This document shows positions 1-13,593 of a stretch of DNA of 64,000 nucleotides, one piece after another (within the stretch, counting starts at the first letter, position 1; the number at the start of each line of letters is the position of its first letter). Source of the DNA: Primula veris (lineage: Eukaryota; Streptophyta; Magnoliopsida; Ericales; Primulaceae). The notes under the pieces are model-generated. The model was not told where the DNA came from. It saw only the letters and a list, made by a program, of their open reading frames with translations, and did not search any database. Where the stretch lies: positions 6,223,816-6,287,815 of the forward strand of contig OY821742.1 in assembly GCA_963682055.1 (NCBI GenBank). Direction: 5' to 3'. The position numbers and the translations under genes are program-made.

Positions 1-59
1 GTCAGTCAGATTTTTCAAGTCAGCAAAAACCTATCATGTATGGATATAAAATGTCACTT

Positions 60-290
60 AATCATATTTTTGGGGTAGATATTAGTTTTAATTTTAAATT
101 AATTTTAGAATATATATTTTTGGGTTCATTAACGTGTGTTAGATTTTTAGTATTTTTTAGTTTTAATTTTGAATTAATTTTAGGTTAGATATTTTTGGGT
201 TTATTAATATGTGTTAGTTTTTTAGTATGTGACACACTCTAAATAATAATTGACTAGATTTATGGTAGTGTTAATCGTTCGATTTTGATT
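60..290 (+). repeat. Dispersed AT-rich repeat, copy 1 (ascorbate oxidase intron)
   Basis: Contains TTTTTAGTATGTGACACA followed by a block ending GTTAATCGTTCG, preceded by two internal copies of a TTAATTTTAG...GATATTTTTGGGTT unit. The same order recurs inverted at about 21840-22085 in the beta-glucanase intron. It is probably part of a non-autonomous element. Ends were not resolved. Confidence 0.6.
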
Positions 291-681
291 TCAAAACATT
301 AAAACAAAAATTTAACATACAAAATTAAATATTTTTGGTTATTTGAATTTTTTGGGGCATTAAAAATGGATCCACCACTTGTATATGTTTACGTATATAA
401 ATATTATTCCGGACAAATGAATTTATTATTATTTTTTAAAAAAATAATAGAATGAATATAGTAAGTTAATAATCCTATATGAGGTATAATAGAATTATGT
501 GCAAGAAGTATCATATTTATTTAGTTATTTATGTATTTAAATTGCATTATGATACATGAATAATTAGTAAATTAGAATAAGTATATTTTTGAAAAAAAAA
601 TGACAAAATTTAATAGTTTAATTTCTTTATGATTGTCTTATATTAATAACATCATTATCAATTTTGTATCATTGTATGTAG

Positions 682-3046
682 ACATTGCTGATCAATGGAA
701 GAGGCCAGTACAATTGCTCATTGGCAGCACAGTTTAGCAATTCATCGTATTCAATGTGTCATTTAAGGGGAAATGAACAATGTGCACCACAAATATTAAA
801 TGTGCTACCAAACAAGACGTATAGAATTAGGGTGGCAAGTACCACAGCACTTGCTTCACTCAACCTTGCCATTGGGGTATGTCAATATTGCTTCCTAGTT
901 TTCTAGAATCTAGTTCTATCATGCTATAAGTTTTTTTTTTTTTTTTGAAGATTAATATAATTTTTTTGATTTCATTAGGCATGTATTCTTCCATGTGAGA
1001 TCTTTTTGGAGATTAGAGTCCGTTTGGTAACTGGTTTTTTGATCAAAAATCGGATTTTAAAAATCTATTTTAAAATGCACTCGAAATGTAGATTTTCAAA
1101 ACCTGATTTTTTAGCCTGAAAATCTGATTTTTAGAAGCGAAATAATCTAGCTGTTCAAACACCCACAAGTCTACATATTCTTAACATCCAAATCTAAAAA
1201 TCAACTACAAAAATATGTTACCAAACGACATTTAGGAGTCTTAAAATAGAATTCACTAATATATTTTGGTATGTTTGTATATTCACTAATATATACAGTA
1301 CTATATAGTGCTTGAAAGTTGAAACGTAGTGCTTGACCCAAAAATAAGTTGAAACGTAGTGTAATTGTGTAATTCCTCTCCCTAAACACTTACTGGTAAT
1401 AGAATGATCAGTAAACTTAACTTTCAAAAAACTTAACTTTAATTCTTTGAATATAATGAAGAGCAGGAGGTTAATTAGTGTCAACAGATTGAAATAAGTG
1501 TCCAAGAAATGTTTGAAGAAACTTTAGTAACTGGTACTATAAATGGTAAAACAGGAAATTAGCAAATGTGAAGAAAAAACACTCAAAAGATTAATCATCC
1601 AAAAGAATTATAGTGCACAAATTTATAGGTCCCTTATTTGGGAACCTTGGTCGGCCAACGCGCCTGTGAAATGTTTACCGATATTTGCTAGAAATTATAG
1701 TCGAAGTTTCAATTCTCTCATTTGGTCTGAGCAGCTGTGGTCGACAATGTTTAATATAAGTGCTCTATTTTCAAAATAAAAAAAAATATATATAGAAAAA
1801 CAAAAATCAAAAGATTGACCATCCATGTTGCTACCTTTTTCAACATGGGATTTCCAGTCAAGAACCCTCAATAACAAAACACGCTGCCTTTAAAACAAAA
1901 ACTTCAAACTTTATATAAAGAGGTTTTTTTTTATAAGCCATATAAAAAGATTTATTAAGTACCTAAATGATATCCAAAATTCACCTTTTAACTATTTTTC
2001 ATCAAGTCTTTTAGTTTAGCTAACTCGAATTTGTTTCAGTGAACAATGTAGTAATGATTGTTTTTTTTCTTGTACGCATGTAGAGCCATAAATTGGTGGT
2101 CGTCGAAGCAGACGGAAATTATTTGCAACCATTTTCTGTCGATGACATGGACATATACTCGGGTGAAAGCTACTCGGTCCTCCTCACTACCGATCAAAAC
2201 CCTTCCAAAAACTATTGGATCTCGGCTAGTGTAAGAGCACGACATCCCAAGACTCCTCAAGCCTTAACAATCCTTAATTACAAAACGACAACCGCATCTA
2301 AACTCCCCCCATCACCACCACCAATAGCTCCCCTTTGGAATAACTACACACATAGCAAACTATTCACAACAAGTATCAAAGCCCTCATGGGCTCTCATCG
2401 GCCTCCGACCACCTATCACCGTCGTATTAGCCTTCTCAACACCCAAAATTACATCGACGGATATACTAAATGGGCTATTAACAATATTTCCTTACATTTA
2501 CCCTCCACTCCTTATTTGGGTTCCATTAAATATGGTCTTAACAATGCATTTGACAAAACATCACCCCCGGATAACTTTCCAAGTAACTACGATATTCATA
2601 ACCCGGCAATGAATCAAAACTCGACTTCCGGGAGTGGAGTTTACATGTTGACTTTAAACACGACCGTTGATGTGATCCTTCAAAATGCTAATATGTTGTC
2701 CGCGAATTCAAGTGAGATTCACCCTTGGCATTTGCATGGGCACGATTTTTGGGTTTTGGGATATGGAGAAGGGAAATTCGACCCCAAAAAAGATGAGAAA
2801 ACTTTCAATTTGAAGAATCCACCATTAAGAAATACGGCGGTGATTTTTCCATACGGATGGACTGCTCTTAGATTTGTGGCAGATAATCCAGGAGTGTGGG
2901 CATTTCATTGTCATATAGAACCTCATTTGCATATGGGTATGGGTGTTGTTTTTGCCGAAGGTGTTCATCGCGTAAAAAAGGTACCCAAGGAGGCTCTTGG
3001 ATGTGGTTTAACAGGGAAGCTGTTCATGAGCAGCACTAGGAATTGA
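682..3046 (+). CDS. L-ascorbate oxidase, 3' part (gene runs off the left edge)
   Basis: Secreted multicopper oxidase that oxidises ascorbate and reduces oxygen to water in the cell wall. Two coding exons are visible, 682-876 and 2084-3046, joined in phase 0 (acceptor after 681, donor GT at 877, acceptor AG at 2082-2083). They give 385 residues, about two thirds of the usual 550-580. Missing are the signal peptide and the N-terminal cupredoxin domain, which must lie left of the window, because 1-681 reads as intron. Family blocks seen: [47 protein letters not shown]. The C-terminal copper sites are complete: [11 protein letters not shown] (T1/T3 ligands) and [13 protein letters not shown] (T3 histidines, T1 Cys and His, axial Met). 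Laccase is the main alternative, but the long run of ascorbate-oxidase blocks favours this call. It is convergent with the next gene, with about 700 bp between the stop codons. Confidence 0.93.
1018..1230. mobile_element. Short inverted-repeat transposon (hAT-like MITE) in ascorbate oxidase intron
   Basis: The left end reads GTCCGTTTGGTAAC and the right end, inverted, GTCGTTTGGTAAC, enclosing about 213 bp rich in AAAATCTGATTTT-like runs. The ends and size are those of a non-autonomous MITE. I could not find a clean target duplication (AGATTAGA against ATTTAGGA). Confidence 0.55.
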
Positions 3047-3333
3047 TAATAAACGTTACTATGAGTGAGTGTGACTTAGGGACAATAAGCACCGCAGTCG
3101 ACGGTTGGCCCGATTGCCTACGGTTCTTCTACGAGGCTATGCAGCTTCTTAATTACTGAACATAAAGGTGTATTATGTAATAATTGCAGAGTTCTTTAGT
3201 TTGTTATTTGATCTTTGTCCTTTATGTTCGCTCTTTGAGATTATTGGACCTATTTAGCTGGTAGTATCTGTTTTATTACCCAATTAGGTTTCGATTACCA
3301 ATTGGGAATTATTTGTTGTGTGTTTTATGAGTG

Positions 3334-3339
3334 AATAAA
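3334..3339 (+). terminator. Candidate polyadenylation signal of ascorbate oxidase
   Basis: An AATAAA hexamer lies about 290 bp after the ascorbate oxidase stop, in T-rich DNA. The position suits a plant 3' UTR, but plant signals are loose and this is only a candidate. Confidence 0.35.
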
Positions 3340-3758
3340 GAACCCTTGCTCATCCTCTTTTCTTTACTCAAAACACAGAAAACTATGTGGCTTCTTAACT
3401 ATTCTTGATTACTCAAAACACAGAAAACATAAAAAGGAAACTAAAGACAGGTAAAATAAAGCATAAATATCACAATGAAATCATTAGTACACAGAATTCA
3501 ACAATGTAAGAATTGCCAATATTAACAGATTCCCTCAAATCTTTGTTGCTGCGGTTCAATAACATGTGAAAGAATGAAATTTACAAAATCGAAAATACCC
3601 ACTACAACTGTTGTCAAGTTGCCTTTTATTTTGTCAACAAATGTACAAATTACCAGGTCTTTTTCCATGATAAAATCCTGGCCGGAAATCAGTAAATTAC
3701 CAGCATTAGCATTAGTTCCTTTTTGCACTTCTTTATTGTTTGTTCATGTCACAGCTTG

Positions 3759-6700
3759 TTACAGAATTAGCATTTGGGGTGCCTCTTTCACTGTTCCTAG
3801 CTGAGCTTGATTCTTGTCATGTTGATGCTTAGACTGGTGTTGAGACCAATAAGCATGGGCCCCCAAAACCCTATCTAAGACCACCTGAGGCACTGCCTGT
3901 CCTCGCCTTTGCTGTGGAGCGATACTTGCTGTGTGAACTAGAGTTTTCCATTTATCCTTCATACAGAAAAAACACAACATACAGCATTCAGTAATGATAT
4001 ATCAACTAGAATATAAATTCAAATTAAGCTGAGCCTATCAAAGATATGAGACAATTGGCCAACAAATTTGGATTGGCGATTCTTTTGTAAACTCAGGTCT
4101 ATAACAAGACTAGAGCAGACCAACCAATAGCAGTTTACTCATCAGTCATAACAAGTTTCTGCGAGAACTTTAAGTTCTGTGATATTTGATCGATCTACTG
4201 ACCATTTACGAGTTAACATATTATGAGGTGACGCTTAGGCATGAAAATCAAAATTGTGCAGACGTGCAGTGCAGTCTTCTATTTATCTTCATTCTTACAT
4301 GTTCAATTTTGGGAATTATAAGATTTTGAAAAACCCCAAACATAGAAGAATAAAAAGGGGAAATAGAAGAATGCATCTGAATGTCTGCACGACTTTGAAA
4401 TTCATACCTAAGTTCTCCTATCTATTATATATAATATTTTACTGCATGAACATTGGCACATCATAGATACAGCCAACAGAATCTGGACCATACCTTCAAG
4501 TCGACATATGTTCTATGACCTGCAGCTTCAAAAGAGCGTAGTTTAACATCACGCCACCTGCAGAAACAACAAACAACCAAAAAGTTAACAACGTGAAAAG
4601 GACCCAAGTTAGAAATAGAAAACAGTAAAAAATGATTCATTATTTTTTCAGACCTGCCAGTTCCAAGTGTCTCAACTGCTTCAACAAGTGCTTCTACTTC
4701 AGTGACAGAGAAAGGTCTCCTAGTCCTACGCTGTGCGAGATCGTTCCTCTTTGCTTTCTGGGCCATGGAGACCACCGGAAGTTCTTCAACAACACTAGGC
4801 GTTGGCAAGGGAACTAAGACTACCGGGAGTTCTTCAACAACACTAAGTGTTGACAAAGGAACTAAGACAACAGAGTCTGGAATTTCGTTTTTGGTTACTA
4901 GATCAGTAGTAAAAGGGACCAGTTCATGGTTACTTATGACATCAGTGTCAATTTTATCCACTTGAAGAGGATCAGGTGAAGTACTAGTTATCGCGGACTC
5001 TAATAGAGGACTAGCCACAAACCTGTGCGTTTATACACTAAAATCAGTAGCTGATTAAGAGTCCTATTCCTATAACCTTGTGTGGGACCCTTCCAGTTTA
5101 TTAATTTCTTTCAAGACATCATTCAAAATTAGATAATTCAGAAACTTTAGCATATATTTTGAAGAAATAAGCTGCAAACCACATTGGGTAATTACAATTC
5201 TGTAACCAATAATCGCAGTCCACTACTCCACTCACATTGCTATGGAAGCAAGTTCAATCTGGTTTCTGACCTAAACTTATGTCGCTAATAATGAATTCTG
5301 TGATAACAGAAGCAGTGATCTTAATTTAACACGATATCTATAATTGCATAAATTAAGCAAGGGAAAACAGTTTATTCTCCTACACCTTCTGATGGCAATA
5401 AGATCCTTTTATACGCTGATGTATTGGAAAAACAAACTCATAGCAGCATGTATTTAGTCAATTTAACAAGATGAAAAAAGTTTATCGGGGTGAATTAGAA
5501 GACTCCTTTTGGATTTAGCCCCAAAAAAAACAGAGGATTTTTTTTTTAAAAAAGGTGCCAAGGTATCAATCTGTGGCTACAAAATGCTGAAACAACAATA
5601 TAAATCATTATTGGAGGAATATAAAAACAAAAACATACCTAGTCAACTGTTGGGGTGTCTCACATGGTGGCAAAGTTATGGGAACTTCTGGAGAAATTGG
5701 TGAAGGAACCGTAGAAATTGGCTCCAACGAGAACCCGAGTTTATCAAGATTGCCATTTAGAGAAATCCCACTTTGGAGTAAAGTTCTTTCATCATCTTTC
5801 ACCTTTTCTCCTTGAAGAAGAACTCCTACACGTAATCCCTCTTCCAATATTGCAGTCACTGCGTCCATTACTGTCCTCTGATTGCAAAATAACAAACCAT
5901 AACTAAATTATTTTGCTAACTAATAGATATTAAACTCAAATATAACACAAACAATGTTATAACCACACACTTAGTCAACTTTCAACAATAAAAATACGAT
6001 TGTACATTAAATTTATGCTCTAGATTATATATGCAGTTCAACCAATTTATGGCATCACAAACATGTTGGGATAAGAAACGAAGAGAGAGAGAGACTTCTT
6101 TTCTTTCGCGGTTATCATAAGAAAGGCTGAGAAAAGACAAAGTATGGTGCAAACCTTTAGTGAACCGACAGTGGCATTTTCAGGAACTTCAATATAGAGT
6201 TCCGGTACTTTGAACGACTTGATGCTGAACTTCACTGCAAAAACAATATTCAACATTAAAAAAAACATGCGCAACTAAAAAAGCCGACTTCCTCATCCAA
6301 GGCAAGAAGTGGGTTGTAATTTAATTATTAAATTATTTATTATGAGAGATGCATAGACTGGTTATCTACTGTTTCCAGTACCATGTGAATCGATTGATTG
6401 GTAGGAAGGGCGTTGTTGACCTACAAAAGGTGATGACATCCCAAAATCTGCAACATCAAAAGCAATAAAGTGCAATACGTAAATACATAAGGTATACTTA
6501 ACAAACCATGATACTGAGTTACACAGATAAATGGATGAAAGGACAACCTTTACGCGATTTCAAGTCCCCGGTCTTTCCCCCATTGATACCTTTTTCTGGG
6601 GTATTTGAAATGCTTTCACTACTTCCCTCTCGGTCAGAGGCATGTCTATGGCAACCATCAAACAGTTTCCTCTTCTTAAAAGGACCTTCCCGTAGAAATC

Positions 6701-7722
6701 TTTGATTATTGTGACAATATTTTCTATTGTAGAATGTGCGTTTCATTCCCCTCTCTATAAAAATAAATATAACACAATGGATATCAAATTAAGCACAAAA
6801 TTTGATAATCCCTCACAAACTTTAACTTGCAGAATTCTATATGCATAAGAAGCTAGGAATTGACATACCAGAATTAAAGAACTCGCTGTCCTTTAACTTC
6901 GGAGCCACTTTCCAGTATTTGGATGTTGATAATTTTCTTACACGCCGGTATCCAATACATGATCGTGGTCTAAAGGCCCTGATCTTGGGCTTACGCTGGT
7001 TGCACCTAATAAAATTTTCATCATCATCTCTAATACTAATATTTACATTGTTTTTACACCTAAGAAAAGAATCATCAGGATCACAGTCTCCAAATGAGGG
7101 TAGCTGTACAGGACTGCCAGGATTAATTAGTGGATAGTAATTCACATTTATTTTCAACTTGTCCTTCGAGATGTCAGTACCAATGAAATCAACAAAGTGA
7201 TCCAACTTCCTTTCATTAGCCCCTAAGTCTCTCTCATTACTATTATCTACATACCCACTGGACGATTCCCCGTAATTGGGGGAACCTTCCTCTTGTTTTA
7301 CACATATTATTTTATCTGGAAATTCTGGCATCCCTTTTTCGTTATCATTATTAGAAACATTAATGGCTGAAATTATAGGTCCCGTCTCAAGCCCAATATC
7401 AGATACATTTGGAATGGGTTTTCTCGAAATAGTTTTCGAGTTACTAGAAGCAGAACTTTCACCCTCTTCCAATATTTTGCCAGCAACAGCTGCCAAGAGC
7501 TCAAAAGCAGATATTTCTTTATGCTCAATGCCATCCTTATGGGAAATCTTCCGCTGTTAGCAATACAAATTAAGTAAAGGTTTAGAGAATAGCCAAGAAG
7601 ATCATATTTCACCAGAAAAGTAAGCTGAAAAGCACGCTTACTCTAACAGATCTTGGACCTCGAGGTATAACGGGGAAACCAATACTACTAGGCCGGAAAT
7701 CTAGCTTTCTCTTACACACCAT
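3759..7722 (-). CDS. Telomere-repeat-binding protein, TRP1/TBP1 (TRFL) type
   Basis: Nuclear protein that binds double-stranded TTTAGGG telomere repeats. Nine coding exons on the minus strand: 7722-7642, 7553-6869, 6754-6554, 6447-6382, 6234-6155, 5877-5639, 5022-4654, 4557-4494, 3956-3759. They sum to 1983 nt, 660 residues and a stop, all phases agreeing. The start MVCKRKLDFRPSS and the PRGPRSVR block match the family N-terminus. Residues about 345-425 form the ubiquitin-like domain (FKVPELYIEVPENATVGSLK onward). The C-terminal Myb-extension telobox lies at about 550-610: EALVEAVETLGTGRW, RSFEAAGHRTYVDLK, DKWKTLVHTA; it is cut by introns after GTGR and after VDLK. A proline/valine-rich stretch with two similar PxVVEELPVV repeats precedes it. 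The end of exon 3 is uncertain by 6 bp (donor GTAAAG or GTTGTC). Function is inferred from the family. Confidence 0.93.
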
Positions 7723-8219
7723 ATCTCAGAAACACGTGCTACTAGGAGATCAGCAATACACAAGAACAGATCTGCCAAATCCACTTCCCTAGAAATGCAT
7801 AAACCGTAATTAATTAAATTTCGGAGTATAATAACGGAAGACCAGTACGCCGTTTTTTGAGGAACGTCTATGTAACAAAATCTTTCCAATAGTGGTGGAT
7901 AGACAATAAGAGATTGGTTGGTTGCAGATCTTAAGCTAATGAGCTGGCTTATCCATGTCTAACAAGAAACTCTGACCACTCACAACTTCTGCCTTTTTTA
8001 AGCAAGAAAACCAAACGAGCTCAGCATTAAAGTTAGCCAAACTAACTAGACTGCATTTTTGTTGCAAAATATGTTGAGCTTAAAAGTGGCAACCAAACAA
8101 GCCATAAATCTATAAACTATAGGGTAGCCAGTCTTTTGAACCAAAACGACAAGAAAGTAAATTTAAAAAAAGAACGGAACCATTTGTAAAATGCACATAC
8201 AATGAGTAATATATACATA

Positions 8220-8246
8220 TACACACACACACACACATATATATAA
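8220..8246. repeat. CA/TA microsatellite
   Basis: A run of (CA)n followed by (TA)n lies in the probable 5' UTR intron of the telomere-binding gene. Confidence 0.9.
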
Positions 8247-8785
8247 GCCTTGCACCCCAAGTACATGAAACTCATAGCCCATAAAGTTTTCCTCATAATT
8301 GATTGAGTAATGCACATGATACATTTTTCTAATTCTGAAAATTCATTTATAAATCGCCAATAATAATGATACAAATGTAAGTACATATGTAACTATGTAA
8401 CACGATTGAGAATTCAAACTTATAAGAGAAAAAGCCCATCACAAAAACAAATGACACAATTAAGATCATAAACAAATCATAAGAAAAAACCTTCACAAAA
8501 ATCATCTGATTAACAAAAAAAAAAACATCTTTATATAAATAGTTTAATTTAAATCCCCAAAAATAACAAAGATCTGTATAATTTAAATACATAGTTGACT
8601 CCAATTTTCATCAAAAAACAATAATTTCCAAAGAAAAAAAACACGATCTTGCATAATTTAATAACAATTCAAATCTGATCAGATCCTTACAAAAAACCTC
8701 AAAACCCACAACAATTCTCAGCGAAATAAATAAAAATAAAAATACACACATGCATATCAAAGCAATTAATCAAATGGGTAGTCAC

Positions 8786-8875
8786 CTTTTTTGCAAATTG
8801 GGAGAAATTGAAAATTGAGGTCAATGAAAAGAAGCTAATTGAATTTATTTAAACTGTTTTTTCTCTCTCTCTAGA
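8786..8875 (-). other. Candidate 5' UTR exon of the telomere-binding gene
   Basis: On the minus strand a CT/GA-rich leader ends at CAAAAAAG followed by GTGACT, a plausible donor at 8785-8784, about 1.06 kb upstream of the ATG at 7722. Genes of this family often have an intron in the 5' UTR. No transcript evidence is available here. Confidence 0.3.
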
Positions 8876-8889
8876 AGTTAGATAATGAA

Positions 8890-11800
8890 GAAGATATGCA
8901 ACGACAAAACCCCTTTCAAAGTTTTATCAAAACCACCCAAAATTAATATTTTGTGTTTTATTGCTTAAACCCCCCCTCTATCACTATTTTCATTATGGTT
9001 TTTAATAACAATCCTTTTACTTTCATGTTTAATTTAACTTTGTTCTTGTAGTTACATTAGTAATATTAGGCCCCTTTTCGTTACGGGACTATTAGTATCG
9101 TGACTACTTATCACGTCTGTATAATGAATAGGTTTTGAAAAAACATGGTCGGATTATTATTATCGGGCCTAGCAATATCACACGTTCTATGATATTCCAC
9201 ATACACCAAATTTGGATAATTTGATATCCTATTTTCTTTATAATCCCGACTCCCGACCTCTGTTACCCAGCAAAACACAGGTTTTGTGGACTTAATGAAT
9301 TTCATATTCAATCTCAATAGCTAGATACCCCAACCAACCAAGGTCTTATAGTTCTCATTTTCTTAAACAAGTTGGATAATAAAAAGAATTGTTTTTCTTT
9401 GTATTTAGATAATACTAAATATGATGTTATGATACGACCATAAACCGTTAGGAAAGTCAATAAAGTCGAAACAACAATGCATTGCAAATTAGAAAATGGA
9501 ATTTTCAACTGCTGTATTAACAATTTGACAAATCTCCAATAGCGGGGGGAAAGAAATTGTCGGTTGTTGTTTTTTGTTTGGAAATTGGAAACAACAATAA
9601 ATTGCGAATTATAGAAAACTGATTTGAGAGCTATCTAATTGGGTAATTAGTTCTATTATAATGACATAGTCAGTTGTTGTTTTAAGCAATGAATATCAAG
9701 TGTGATCCATACTATTCGATCGCCTTGGTAGAATTATATCGAGTATTGTACATTTTGTTTCATTTAGGTTTTATTTCTTTCCCGAAATATAACTTAGCCT
9801 AGTTTCTTTAATTTGAACTAAAGATCATCATGTATAAAAGATGTTTTAAGATACATGAGTAAAACGTTCCCCACTACTCACCTAAATTAAACACTTTAGA
9901 ATTATTGATATAATGATATGAGAAAAACTTTTATACAGTGGCGGATCTAGGATTTATATACGGGTGAGACTGGATTATATGTTCATACTAATAGTATCAA
10001 TATTTTTTTTTGTAAAATGCATGAAAATTTTCGTGTTTTTCCTAATATAGGTGATGTTTTAGTGTTATTTTAGCCCTCGTATACTTCTATAGATGTTGAA
10101 GCATGTCTACACAAAATTGTGACATGTAAGATGGATGACTTTCTAAACCATATGTTTAAATAGAAACTACCTAGACCAATAAAAATTGGAATAAATTATG
10201 TGGACCATTAAGTAGGTTATCTTTCATTTTCTAATCTCAGTCTCCTATCTCATTTTATATTGTTCTGTCCACACAACTGAATCCGACAGTTAAAAACGAA
10301 TATACTAATACTAAGATGTAGTTTTATATGTACGTCTCTTTTTATTTATTTATTTTTCTGGATTAACTTGTTGCTGTTTCTTTAAACAATGTTACAAATC
10401 ATGGATCTCAAATCGTACTTACATAGGACAATAGGAAAATAGACGAGAATACATCTTAGACGCGTTGATCGCTCCAAGTTTTATCTCTCTACGGTTAACT
10501 AGACTATTTGATCTTTAATGACTAAAAAAACAAGTCGCATATTTTTAAATTCTATAACAATTATTTGGTCCTAAAACCCGAGAGGCTTTCTGTTGGAATT
10601 GTTGTTTATTTGACATGATTAATTTGTTGGGATTATCATCAAATTGTTTACTCATTAAGGAATTTATTATGATTGAGTAATGTCGCTTTTGCTAGTTTTA
10701 TAATTTGTTTTGTTTCATTTATTGGCTTTTGCTGACCCAATTTTGAGGAGGTCAAAGACATGTCAATTTTAGCATCTAATTTTTTTTTTGGTACAACGAA
10801 AATTATTTTTAGCATCTATTGCCACAAGTTTATAAGTACGGTTGCTTTTACTCTTATTATACGTGTATGGGAAGTCTTACTCCATCTTCTTCTTCTTTTT
10901 CGCAATCATAGTCATGTTCTAGTTGTTTCATTTGTGATTTTATCATACACTACTTTTATAAATGAATGTAAGATGTGTGTGCAATAATTATTCATAATAA
11001 ACATATGATGTTAATCACGAAACGTTGCTTCACAACCGAAAGACATAAAGCAAATTTTGGGTTGTTTGATTTGATTTGTATATTATGGTAATTGTGTTTA
11101 ATGTTTGTTCCGAATCAAATAGCCGTGATGAGGAAATTATGGTCGAGAAAAAGGATGATAATTAACTAGAGTTAGTAGTTGTTAATTTCTATTCTAATTT
11201 AATTGTTAAACTTTTAATCCTATCCCTTCAAACAAACGGTCGAGATGGTGACGTCAAACTTGATGCCTTTTATAGTGTCAAACTTGTTTTTGTATCATGT
11301 GATAATCATTTTTTGAATCATACTGTGTAATCGTACTTTCAATAGTTGTGTTAATTTTTTTTTGTTAACTAGTGATAGATCATTATTTAAAAAGCTATTA
11401 AATGACACATATGTATATTAAGTTAAACACTCATATTAGTTTTAACTTTAACAATGTTATCTATTTTAATTAAAAATCAAATATTCAAAATACAGTAGTT
11501 ATCTGAGTTTTTTTTTCAGCAACCATACATTACCGCCAAATTTCAACGCCAAATTTGAGAAAAGATAGAATTTTAGAAATAAGGAAATAAGTTATTTATT
11601 TTCAACATATCTTTATAAATAAAGGGCTGGGTAACAAATCATGGGTTGAATGATTCTGTGAATATTGCTAGACTAGTTTAAATATATTGCTGATGTAGAG
11701 GTTATTATTTGTATTTCTTTCAACATTTTGTTATTTTTTGTAATTGATATGTTATCAAATGATTTGGTGATATATTTTCAGATTGAAATTGAAAATGGAT

Positions 11801-13550
11801 TTATTTGATTGTAGTCTAGAGATAGAAAAGTAGAGTAGGTTAGAAATAGAAAAGATATGCGTGAGAAATATGAGGGTGGGTCAGTTTTTTTTTTTTTCAT
11901 ATTATCAAGTAATAACACTTTAAAAGATTGTTATCTTTAAAAATCTTTTTAAGTGTTATAAAATTAACACACACTTTAACACATCTAATAGAGAGACAAA
12001 ATTGTATTGTTAGCTAACATTTTTAGTTAACACACACTTTAACACACCTATTATAGATGCTCTAACGACATAAAAATAATTTAGTCAGTTTACTTGTGTG
12101 TGGGTGAAATCTTTTTATTACTAGCAGATAACTATACGTATTAATTTCTTTTATACATAGTAAATAAAGTATAAACTAATTTTTATTTTATTTTCTGCAC
12201 CGCAAAACCTTGGGCGGTCACCCATGCCGCACCTCGAAGGCCAGCCTAGTCGCTGGTAATCATAATTCAATCCAAATATTGTTATAGTACTTGTGCAAAG
12301 TAATTTCATAAAAAATGAATAATGTTATAATACTTGTGTAACTTACTTATAAACGAGGACTGACACGGACTAAGCGGGGAGAGGGCCATCGTGAGATTAC
12401 CCCATGCAACATTTTTAAAATTATTTTGTTTTCTTTTTGGAATTTTCAAACTGTGTTTATCATCATGACCCCCGAGACAAGTTAAATCACCAACCCACCT
12501 ATACTTAAAAGCTATTGATCCACTACCACGGACAACCGGTGTAGCTTATTCAATTAGTATGAGCAATAGTGTTCCAACTGAAACCATTGGGACTAAATGG
12601 AACTTCCATAGCACGACTAATGCAAATCAATGTATCTAACCATTGTGACTAATTGAATACTAATTGGGATTAACTTTCATTTAATCCAAATATGGGACCA
12701 AAAAAGTAAACCATAAAACAAATAGTAAGATCAAATTTCGAAATAAAGAACATGCCCATATTATCGGTCTAAATTCAGATTCCTCATGTTTATTATCCAA
12801 CTCTCCCATTATTCTCATGAACATATCAAAATCCCCAAAATCTTTGATACCTTGCAATTGACCCTCATCTGCTATCTTTGTTTTTGCAAATATGTTTCTT
12901 AATAAATTCATAAAAGGTTACTCCTTTTTTAATAAATTCTATACTACCATATCTTTATTGTATAATTTATCATCTACAAACACAAACATGTGGGCTAAGA
13001 CTAATATTTTATGTAAAAAAACAAAACATTATACTTTAATAGTTGTTCAAAACGGACCAACATACACACATTAGCACAACTAGAGTTATATTGTATATTT
13101 TAACTATGATGTGCTAAAAGACTAAAATCGATAATTTTTTTGCAACATACATGGTCAAAATATTGATTTTCTTTCTCAATATAGAAGTTTTATGGTCCCT
13201 TTTAATCTAACACTAGTTTGTCATTCGCGTACACAAAGTTAAGTCAATTGCTCAGAAGGGTATATTGCAAAACCCATATAGTCTATCGAAGAACAATTGC
13301 AAGCCTCCATAGTTCATGTGAAGTTATTTACAAATCATTCATAGTATAGAAATGTCACTATAACTGATTAAGTCAGTAATGCGCATGAAAACCAGTAGTT
13401 ACACATGAATAAATTCAATCAACTTTCTAAATCAACCGCTTACAGCATATTAGAAACCGGTCAGCCAACATCCATAGTTGGGGGATATATTTGCAAAAAA
13501 AACTATAGTTGGGGGTTACTTCTAGCTAACCCAAAACTTTTTAAGCACGG
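8890..13550. other. Intergenic DNA without a recognisable gene
   Basis: AT-rich DNA between the telomere-binding and DUF506 genes. It holds transposon-like scraps: a GGCCCCTTTTCGTTACGG end near 9068, a GTGGCGGATCTAGGATTT motif near 9944 that resembles plant transposon ends, and TTTAACACACCTATTATAGA-type sequence near 12030. A GC-richer patch at about 12195-12480 is unexplained. No open frame here has splice context or family resemblance that I trust. Confidence 0.6.

Positions 13551-13551
<1 letters not shown>

Positions 13552-13591
<40 letters not shown>
13552..13591. repeat. (TA)n microsatellite
   Basis: About 20 uninterrupted TA units, some 780 bp upstream of the DUF506 start codon. Confidence 0.95.

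Positions 13592-13593
<2 letters not shown>

Noticed and set aside
1543..1779. 78-residue frame within the ascorbate oxidase intron
   Set aside because: Lies wholly in an intron, has no family resemblance and no splice continuity with the flanking exons.
9060..9290. Possible MITE beginning GGCCCCTTTTCGTTACGG
   Set aside because: The left end resembles known MITE ends, but I could not find a convincing inverted partner or target duplication.
12681..12911. Minus-strand frame with acidic stretch (ADEGQLQGIKDFGDFDMFMR)
   Set aside because: It reads somewhat protein-like, but I recognise no family, there is no supporting exon or splice site, and the C-terminal half is hydrophobic AT-driven sequence.
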